Origin: an uncultured beta proteobacterium
Lineage (GTDB): Bacteria; Pseudomonadota; Gammaproteobacteria; Burkholderiales; Burkholderiaceae
Length of the DNA: 12,309 nt
Direction of reading: 5' to 3'
Assembly (NCBI GenBank): GCA_903944255.1
Contig: CAJARE010000172.1
Coordinates: 1 to 12,309 of the forward strand
The position numbers were made by a program, and so were the translations under genes. Below are positions 6,157-12,309 of the stretch, in pieces (position 1 is the first letter of the stretch; the number at the start of each line of letters is the position of its first letter). The notes beneath the pieces are model-generated. The model saw nothing but the letters and a program-made list of their open reading frames with translations, had not been told where the DNA came from and searched no databases.

Positions 6157-8670
6157 ATGAAATTTTCAGCATTCTCTATCTGGCGTCTTAGTCCAATCAA
6201 ATGGCTCCGTAAAATTCGGGGCTTTCGGCTGGTATACACCCCCCTTTTAGCGATCTTGCTGTTTACAGGTGTTATGGGCCTCATCCTTGGCACCTTGCAG
6301 TTACAAGAAAAAAGTCAGCAAGAATCTGCTTTATTCCGTGAGCTCTCTATAGCCAAGCAACGCATTCAGTTGCGCTTTACAAATAACACTGATGTGCTAA
6401 TGACCATTAACCGCGAAATCGTGGCTACAAGTGATCAAGTCAAATTTAAACAAATAGCTTATGAGCAAGCAAACGAACTGGTTAGCAATAACCATGAGAT
6501 TGTGAGAATTCTTTGGCTTGATGCAAATAGTCAACGACAGTGGGTAGTTCCGCCAACTCCCGAGAAAATTGATTGGATCAATCGCAGTCAGATCGCTCCC
6601 GCTATTAACGCTGCACTCAAAACAACCTTAGAGCTCAGTAGCGTCACCAACAGAGCTGCCTTTAGTCAATTTATCTCCCTTAGCCTCTCCAACGAGGAAC
6701 CATTATCAAGAGAAAGAAAAAATGTTTTTTGGCAAGTCGTTCCTAATATTTCTGGGGGAGAAATCAATGGCTATCTTGCTGCACTCTATACAACTCAAGG
6801 TATTTTAGATGTCATCCCTGGTGAACTCAAAAGCCAATATCGATTTACTCTATTAACAGATAACGAACAGCTTTTAGCCATCTCATCTGATCGAGACACT
6901 CCCAAGCGGGCCTTTAGCAATCAAACGAGTTTAGATATGGGTGTACTGAGCCCTAACCTAATCTTACGAATCGATACTTACCCACCTCCTACCAATCTCA
7001 CATTTAGGATGCTCATTGGTGTTGTATTGGGTTTGTGCATGTTTGTCATTTGGAGCTTGTGGTCAGTCTTAAAACAAATGCAAGTTCGTCAAGAAGCTGA
7101 AGCAAATTTGCGCATAGAAACCAGCTTTCGTAATGCCATGGAAAATTCCACGCCGGTTGGGATTCGAGCACATGATATGGATAAAAAAATTACCTATGTC
7201 AATCGTGCTTTTTGTGAAATGACAGGCTGGACATCAAAAGAGTTAATAGGTCTTTCACCGCCCTTTCCATTCTGGCCAGAAAACAGAAAGGATGAGCTGG
7301 TTGAAAAAATGAACCGCGCACTGACTACAGAGGGAATCAAGACTGGCATTGAGGGTGCTATTTTGAGAAAAGATGACACCTTAATTCAGACGCGCACATT
7401 TATTTCACCCCTCATTAATGAAAAGGGTAAGCAAACTGGCTGGGTGACTTCTTTAATTGATATCTCAGAACCAAAAAAAATTCGGGAAGAATTGGCTGCT
7501 TCACAGGAGCGCTTCACTACTGTATTAGAGGGTTTGGATGCTGCAGTTTCTGTTGTTGATCTAGAAACCGATCGCCTGCTATTTGCCAATCGCTTCTATC
7601 GTGAAAAGTTTGGTGATGATTCTAAAGGTCACTTCCAGCTTGTTGGCAATGAAGCTAATATTCAAATCTTGCGCGATATTGCCGAAGATTTAAACGATTC
7701 CTCGCCGGGTATACCGACCCCATTTTTATACCAAGAGTCAGAGGCAGAAGAGATTGAGTTAAGTGATGGTAGTAATCGCTGGTATGAAGTACGGACACGC
7801 TTCATTCCTTGGGTAGACGGTCGTTTGGCGCAGTTACTGATTGCTACCGAAATTACTCAACGCATAGAAGCAGAAGACCTTGCTCGCCAGCAAGAAGAGC
7901 GTATGCAATTCACCAGCCGCCTCACCACTATGGGTGAAATGGCCTCTTCACTTGCACACGAATTGAATCAACCTTTGTCTGCGATTTCTAATTACTGCAT
8001 GGGGGTGGCAAAACGTCTTGAGGGTCATCATGATCCAATGATGGTTAAGGAAATCCTGCCTGCTCTTGAAAAAGCATCCGAGCAAGCCCATCGAGCAGGC
8101 ACCATCATTCAGCGCATTCGAGGCTTTGTAAAACGCAGTGAACCTCAAAGAAAAGCGAGCGCCATTAAGGAGATCATCAATGATGCCGTGGGTTTGGTTG
8201 AAATTGAAGCCCATCGCCATCGCCTCAGCATTCACTCTGAAATTGCTGAAGATCTTCCAGAAGTCGATCTAGACCCTGTCTTAATCCTTCAAGTCCTAGT
8301 CAATCTCCTCAAAAATGGCCTTGACAGCATCAGAGAGGCTTATCCGCTTTCCTCGCGCTGGACAGCCCCTCCCCTTAAAATCAGCGCAGATTTGGATACC
8401 AGCATCTTCCCAGCCATGCTCAGAATCCAAGTGACCGATAGTGGGGGCGGTATTGCTGAATCCGTCGCCCAGCATATCTTTCAGCCATTTTTTAGCACTA
8501 AATCTGATGGCATGGGAATGGGCTTGAATATCTGCCGATCCATCGTAGAATCGCACCATGGGCGCCTTTGGGCCAAAAACATCATGGATTCTGCACAAAC
8601 CAAGCTAGTTGGCTGCACCTTTACAATACTCCTACCCTTAGAATCCCCTGATTCTCAGGAGAATGGTTAA
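6157..8670 (+). CDS. Membrane-bound PAS-PAS sensor histidine kinase, FixL/HPK4-like
   Basis: Sensor kinase of a two-component system, 837 aa from the ATG at 6157. A positively charged N-terminus leads to one membrane segment (about 25-47). A roughly 235-aa presumed periplasmic domain follows, then a second segment (about 283-306) and two PAS domains (about 320-440 and 450-570). The transmitter has H-box SLAHELNQPLSAISNY (His601), N-box NLLKNG (Asn716, Asn720), G1 DSGGG (761-765), F-box FQPFFSTK and G2 GMGMG (785-789), so the catalytic core is intact. The H-box resembles FixL. There is no receiver domain, and I recognise no HAMP domain or heme-binding site. A TTG at 6124 would add 11 residues and has a weak AGGCGG upstream; the ATG at 6157 has no clear ribosome site, so the start is uncertain. 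The partner regulator begins 36 nt downstream. The ligand is unknown. Confidence 0.9.
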   Translation: MKFSAFSIWRLSPIKWLRKIRGFRLVYTPLLAILLFTGVMGLILGTLQLQEKSQQESALFRELSIAKQRIQLRFTNNTDVLMTINREIVATSDQVKFKQIAYEQANELVSNNHEIVRILWLDANSQRQWVVPPTPEKIDWINRSQIAPAINAALKTTLELSSVTNRAAFSQFISLSLSNEEPLSRERKNVFWQVVPNISGGEINGYLAALYTTQGILDVIPGELKSQYRFTLLTDNEQLLAISSDRDTPKRAFSNQTSLDMGVLSPNLILRIDTYPPPTNLTFRMLIGVVLGLCMFVIWSLWSVLKQMQVRQEAEANLRIETSFRNAMENSTPVGIRAHDMDKKITYVNRAFCEMTGWTSKELIGLSPPFPFWPENRKDELVEKMNRALTTEGIKTGIEGAILRKDDTLIQTRTFISPLINEKGKQTGWVTSLIDISEPKKIREELAASQERFTTVLEGLDAAVSVVDLETDRLLFANRFYREKFGDDSKGHFQLVGNEANIQILRDIAEDLNDSSPGIPTPFLYQESEAEEIELSDGSNRWYEVRTRFIPWVDGRLAQLLIATEITQRIEAEDLARQQEERMQFTSRLTTMGEMASSLAHELNQPLSAISNYCMGVAKRLEGHHDPMMVKEILPALEKASEQAHRAGTIIQRIRGFVKRSEPQRKASAIKEIINDAVGLVEIEAHRHRLSIHSEIAEDLPEVDLDPVLILQVLVNLLKNGLDSIREAYPLSSRWTAPPLKISADLDTSIFPAMLRIQVTDSGGGIAESVAQHIFQPFFSTKSDGMGMGLNICRSIVESHHGRLWAKNIMDSAQTKLVGCTFTILLPLESPDSQENG

Positions 8671-8706
8671 TCACCTTAACAATAGAATGGCTTTAAGAGA
8701 ACTGAT

Positions 8707-9354
8707 ATGAACTTAAGCGCAGCTAATAAACCCACTCAAGCTGAAGTGGTATACGTCGTAGATGATGATGAAGCTGTTCGTGATTCCCTCACCTGGCTTC
8801 TCGAAAGCAATGGCTATGTGGTTCGTTGTCACGCCAGTGCTGAACGCTTTTTGCAATCTTTGCAAAGCACCGATAAATCAACCATCTCTTGCGCTATCTT
8901 AGATGTGCGAATGCCAGGAATGTCAGGCCTCGAATTGCAAGAGCGATTGATTAGCGAAAATCTTCCAATGCCAGTTGCATTCATTACCGGTCATGGTGAC
9001 GTCTCTATGGCGGTATCAACCATGAAACGAGGTGCGGTAGATTTTATTGAAAAGCCATTTAAAGAAAATGATCTCTGCACCCTTGTTGATCGGATGCTTG
9101 GCAAGGCACGTATCGATTACTCACAAGCTAGTCAACGCAAAATTACACAAAGCCTACTGAGTAAGTTAACCGGTCGTGAACGCCAAGTTTTAGAACGTAT
9201 TGTTGCTGGTCGTTTAAATAAACAGATTGCTGATGATCTTGGTATCTCGATTAAGACTGTCGAAGCCCACCGTGCCAATATTATGGAAAAGCTCAATGTC
9301 AATACTGTAGCTGACCTACTCCGCTTAGCCTTATCTGACCCCCAACCAAATTAA
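8707..9354 (+). CDS. FixJ-type response regulator (receiver plus LuxR-type HTH)
   Basis: A 215-aa transcription factor, the cognate regulator of the upstream kinase. The receiver domain (about 14-130) has the acidic cluster VDDDE (Asp19-21), phosphoacceptor Asp66 in LDVRMPGMSG, switch Thr94 in ITGHGD and Lys116 in EKPF, so all phosphorylation residues are present. The C-terminal LuxR/NarL-type helix-turn-helix (about 154-210) contains LTGRERQVL and the recognition helix region KTVEAHRANIMEKL. The sequence follows FixJ/TodT-type regulators block for block, including GAVDFIEKPF. The start is supported by AAGAGA (8695-8700) 6 nt upstream. It is spaced as an operon with the kinase (36 nt) and folD (20 nt). 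Target genes are unknown; the divergent pyruvate dehydrogenase operon and its own promoter are the obvious candidates by position. Confidence 0.93.
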   Translation: MNLSAANKPTQAEVVYVVDDDEAVRDSLTWLLESNGYVVRCHASAERFLQSLQSTDKSTISCAILDVRMPGMSGLELQERLISENLPMPVAFITGHGDVSMAVSTMKRGAVDFIEKPFKENDLCTLVDRMLGKARIDYSQASQRKITQSLLSKLTGRERQVLERIVAGRLNKQIADDLGISIKTVEAHRANIMEKLNVNTVADLLRLALSDPQPN

Positions 9355-9374
9355 TCTTTAGAGTACATCGCCTT

Positions 9375-10229
9375 ATGCCCGGCCAATTACTAGACGGCAA
9401 CCTACTTTCCAAAAAAATTCGCGCAGAAATTGCCGCAAGAGCTGCCATCGTTACAGCAAAAGGTGTTAGACCTGGACTGGCTGTGATTGTGGTGGGGGAT
9501 AACCCAGCCAGCCAGGTATACGTGCGCAATAAGGTCAAGGCCTGTGAAGATGTTGGCTTTCATTCAGTTTTAGAGCGCTACTCAGCTGAGTTGGGCGAAG
9601 AAGAATTATTAGCCCGTATTGCAACCTTGAATGCAGACCCCTCGATTCATGGCATCTTGGTGCAGTTACCATTGCCAGAACATATTGCCTCTGAGCGCGT
9701 GCTTGAGGCGATCGCTCCGCAAAAAGATGTTGATGGCTTTCATATTGCTAATGCTGGTGCTTTAATGGTTGGTCATCCCGAATTCAAGCCTTGTACTCCT
9801 TATGGTTGCATGAAGATGCTTGAGAGCATCGAGTACCCCATTCGTGGAGCACGTGCCGTTATCGTGGGCGCATCGAATATCGTAGGCAAACCCATGGCTA
9901 TGCTGCTACTCCAAGCCGGTGCTACTGTGACGATTTGTAATAGCAAGACCCGTGATTTAGCCCATCACACTAAAGATGCAGATATTTTGGTAGTAGCTAC
10001 TGGCAAGCCTAAGATGATCTCGGGCGATATGGTCAAAAATGGTGCGGTAGTGATTGATGTAGGCATCAACCGCCTGCCAGATGGGAAGTTATGTGGTGAC
10101 GTTGATTTTGATGCCGCCAAATATATTGCAGGCTGGATCACCCCCGTTCCTGGCGGTGTAGGCCCCATGACAATCACCATGCTCCTCATGAATACCTTAG
10201 AAGCTGCTGAAAAGGCAGCAAAACCTTAA
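9375..10229 (+). CDS. folD: Bifunctional methylenetetrahydrofolate dehydrogenase / methenyltetrahydrofolate cyclohydrolase
   Basis: Cytosolic enzyme interconverting 5,10-methylene-, 5,10-methenyl- and 10-formyl-tetrahydrofolate, supplying C1 units for purines and formyl-methionine. At 284 aa it matches the family length (E. coli 288). The substrate and catalytic block ASQVYVRNKVKACEDVGF contains Tyr49 and Lys53, equivalent to E. coli Tyr50 and Lys54. Gln97 in VQLPLP and Asp120 in KDVDGFH complete the active site. CTPYGCMKMLE, the Rossmann motif VGASNIVGKPMA (165-176) and the C-terminal PVPGGVGPMTI are all present. The ribosome site is weak, and the gene follows the response regulator by 20 nt, so it is probably read from the kinase promoter. 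Neither its complete sequence nor its composition suggests transfer. Confidence 0.97.
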   Translation: MPGQLLDGNLLSKKIRAEIAARAAIVTAKGVRPGLAVIVVGDNPASQVYVRNKVKACEDVGFHSVLERYSAELGEEELLARIATLNADPSIHGILVQLPLPEHIASERVLEAIAPQKDVDGFHIANAGALMVGHPEFKPCTPYGCMKMLESIEYPIRGARAVIVGASNIVGKPMAMLLLQAGATVTICNSKTRDLAHHTKDADILVVATGKPKMISGDMVKNGAVVIDVGINRLPDGKLCGDVDFDAAKYIAGWITPVPGGVGPMTITMLLMNTLEAAEKAAKP

Positions 10230-10283
10230 GGTATTTCATTGGGGATTTAGGCAAAAATTTTCGCAGTCCAGTAAGCTAGAGGG

Positions 10284-12309
10284 ATGACTACATCTAGCAA
10301 ACTCATCCCCCCTCAGTTACAAAATAATCCCTTAATTACATTTGGTCGCGGTATTGCCGAGTATTCAGAGGTCAAACCTGAATATATTGCCCCTGCAATT
10401 GAATACTTACTGAAACATGCCCAAGATGCTGTCAATAAAGCTACTGATTCACATACAACATCAAGCTGGGACCAGCTAGTAGAGCCCTTAGAAGATGCAA
10501 CCGAAGCATTAGGTAGATCTTGGGGTGTTATCTCCCATCTCAATAGTGTTGCTGACACCCCAGAATTAAGATCTGCTTATGGAGCAATGCTCCCCCAGGT
10601 CACTGCATTTTTTTCTAACTTAGGGCAAAACTTAGCGCTCTATCAAAAATTTAAAGAGCTCAATACTAGTAGCGAGTTTGATCAATTAAACCGAGATCAG
10701 CAAAAAGTTATTACAAACTCTTTAAGAGATTTTCGATTGGGTGGCGCAGAACTTAGCGATCAGGAAAAAGCCCGCTTTGCACAAATCCAAGACGAGCAGG
10801 CTATCTTAGGTAAGACATTCTCAGACCATGTCTTAGATGCTACGGATGGTTTTGTTCATCTTGTTACCAATTTGGAAGATCTGGCAGGATTACCAGAAGA
10901 TGTTATTGCTGCTGCAGCAGATACTGCTCAGCAGAAAGGCTTACAGGGTTGGGCATTTACTCTTCACTTCCCCTCTTATTACCCAGTGATGCAATATTCT
11001 GAGAATCGTGATCTGCGTCGCCTAATGTATCAAGCTTATGTCACGCGATCATCTGAATTAGCTCCGCAATATGCAGATGGCAAGCTTGATTGGGACAATA
11101 CTCATAACATGCTTGACCAATTACGCCTGCGTGATGAAGAGGCCAAAATGCTTGGTTTTGCTAACTATGCTGCCTTAAGTCTTGCACCCAAAATGGCTAA
11201 CAGCGTAGATGAAGTAGATCTATTTTTAACAAATTTTGCGATCAAAGCAAAGCCGTTTGCCCAAAAAGATTGGCAAGAACTTTGTGAGTTTGCTAAATCA
11301 AAGCTCGGAATCACCAATGGGTTGGAGCCTTGGGATACTGCATATGCCGCCGAGCGATTAAAGCAGGCGCGATACTCATTTTCTGAAAATGAACTAAAAC
11401 AATATTTTCCATTACCAAAAGTCTTAGATGGCTTATTCCAGCTTATCCAAACTTTATTCGGCGTCAAAATTGAAGCGGCTAACTTACCTACATGGCATGC
11501 TGACGTGCAGTCCTTTGCCGTTAAAGATCTGACTGGAGAAATACGGGCCTATTTCTATTTAGATCCTTATGCTCGCCCTGGAAAACGTGGTGGCGCATGG
11601 ATGGATGATGCTCGTGGTCGCCGAGAACTTCCCAATGGACAGATTCAGGTTCCAGTAGCTTATCTAGTCTGTAACTTTGCCCCACCTATCAAAGTGGATG
11701 GCATCTTACGCCAACCAACGATTACCCACGATGATGTTATTACCCTCTTTCATGAAAGTGGTCATGGCCTTCATCACCTACTGACTCAAGTTGGTGCGCT
11801 AGGGGTTTCTGGCATTAATGGTGTTGAGTGGGATGCTGTAGAGCTACCAAGTCAATTTATGGAAAACTTCTGCTGGGAATGGGAAGTTCTGGAAAAAATG
11901 ACGGCCCATGTGGGAACAGGAAAACCATTGCCGCGAGAACTCTTTGAAAAAATGCTCGCTGCTAAGAATTTCCAGAATGGCTTAGCCACCTTGCGTCAAA
12001 TCGTGATGTCCTTAACTGATTGGCGACTGCATTCAAGTTTTGATGCTACTCAATCATCAGGTCAAGCCGTACTCGATATTTCTAGAAAAATTGCCGCTGA
12101 GTACAGCATCATTCCCCAGCCAGAGATCTCAAGATGGATTAACTCGTTTAGTCATATCTTTGCTGGTGGATATGCTGCTGGCTACTACAGCTACAAATGG
12201 GCAGAGGTCTTATCTGCCGATGCCTATGCTGCTTTTGAAGAAGCAGCTAAGCTGACAGGTAGCGTACTAGATCTTGAAACAGGAATACGTTACCGTGAAG
12301 AAATTCTGG
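10284..12309 (+). CDS. prlC: Oligopeptidase A-like zinc metallopeptidase, family M3 (3' end outside window)
   Basis: Cytosolic thimet-type oligopeptidase that cuts short peptides, including signal-peptide fragments in E. coli. The frame is open for 675 codons from the ATG at 10284 to the window edge. The zinc site HESGH has His490, Glu491 and His494, and the third ligand is probably Glu520 in DAVELPSQFMEN, the block equivalent to VEAPSQ in thimet oligopeptidase. Downstream, FAGGYAAGYYSYKWAEVLSAD is the conserved M3 substrate-binding loop region. E. coli OpdA is 680 aa and ends shortly after this point, so probably only some 20-30 residues are missing. There is no signal peptide. An in-frame stop at 10272 makes this ATG the first usable start. 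AGAGGG directly abuts the ATG, too close for a normal ribosome site, so initiation may be weak. It begins 54 nt after folD. Confidence 0.95.
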   Translation, partial: MTTSSKLIPPQLQNNPLITFGRGIAEYSEVKPEYIAPAIEYLLKHAQDAVNKATDSHTTSSWDQLVEPLEDATEALGRSWGVISHLNSVADTPELRSAYGAMLPQVTAFFSNLGQNLALYQKFKELNTSSEFDQLNRDQQKVITNSLRDFRLGGAELSDQEKARFAQIQDEQAILGKTFSDHVLDATDGFVHLVTNLEDLAGLPEDVIAAAADTAQQKGLQGWAFTLHFPSYYPVMQYSENRDLRRLMYQAYVTRSSELAPQYADGKLDWDNTHNMLDQLRLRDEEAKMLGFANYAALSLAPKMANSVDEVDLFLTNFAIKAKPFAQKDWQELCEFAKSKLGITNGLEPWDTAYAAERLKQARYSFSENELKQYFPLPKVLDGLFQLIQTLFGVKIEAANLPTWHADVQSFAVKDLTGEIRAYFYLDPYARPGKRGGAWMDDARGRRELPNGQIQVPVAYLVCNFAPPIKVDGILRQPTITHDDVITLFHESGHGLHHLLTQVGALGVSGINGVEWDAVELPSQFMENFCWEWEVLEKMTAHVGTGKPLPRELFEKMLAAKNFQNGLATLRQIVMSLTDWRLHSSFDATQSSGQAVLDISRKIAAEYSIIPQPEISRWINSFSHIFAGGYAAGYYSYKWAEVLSADAYAAFEEAAKLTGSVLDLETGIRYREEIL

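Noticed and set aside
6099..6191. 30-codon plus-strand ORF starting with two ATGs, overlapping the kinase start in another frame
   Set aside because: No Shine-Dalgarno, no recognisable sequence, and it overlaps a well-supported gene; most likely chance.
8296..8598. Minus-strand open frame opposite the ATP-binding domain of the kinase
   Set aside because: The sense strand encodes intact N, G1, F and G2 boxes; the antisense frame has no ribosome site or family features.
8647..8664. Inverted repeats around the kinase stop codon region (CCTGA-TTC-TCAGG and ATTCTC-AG-GAGAAT)
   Set aside because: The stems are short, mutually exclusive and lie inside the kinase coding end, with no T-run; not convincing as a terminator or attenuator.
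10224..10233. Perfect 10-nt palindrome ACCTTAAGGT at the folD stop
   Set aside because: It has no loop and no T-run, so it is not a terminator, and a single short palindrome at a stop codon is weak evidence for a regulatory site.

Overview
The window looks like ordinary chromosomal core from a betaproteobacterium. It most resembles Burkholderiaceae, and its fairly low G+C for that family (roughly mid-40s percent by eye, not counted) suggests a Polynucleobacter-like organism. The genus is an inference. The supporting signs are a pyruvate dehydrogenase operon whose E3 subunit carries its own N-terminal lipoyl domain, and compact intergenic spaces. I see no mobile element, CRISPR array, tRNA or rRNA.

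Left part, minus strand (126-5954): a tight three-gene operon, aceE-aceF-lpdA, encodes the E1, E2 and E3 subunits of the pyruvate dehydrogenase complex. The gaps are 15 and 9 nt. Transcription probably starts at a sigma70-like promoter near 6004-6032 and ends at a hairpin at 89-116. That hairpin has T-rich flanks on both strands, so it may also stop a plus-strand gene whose last 12 codons occupy 1-39.

Right part, plus strand (6157-12309): a FixL/FixJ-type two-component pair is divergent from aceE across about 200 bp. It consists of a membrane-anchored double-PAS histidine kinase and a response regulator with a LuxR-type HTH. Next come folD (methylene-tetrahydrofolate dehydrogenase/cyclohydrolase), 20 nt after the regulator, and a zinc oligopeptidase of the M3 family (prlC/opdA type) that runs off the window end. 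The first three plus-strand genes are spaced like an operon; prlC follows folD by 54 nt.

How they work together: the pyruvate dehydrogenase complex turns pyruvate into acetyl-CoA, with one lipoyl arm on E2 and a second, closely related arm on E3. The head-to-head two-component system is a plausible regulator of the operon, of itself, or of both. The sequence shows only the arrangement, two candidate promoters and a small inverted repeat between them. I do not see a previously undescribed system. The points most worth a second look are the shared divergent control region, the lipoyl-domain distribution and the unassigned periplasmic sensor domain of the kinase.
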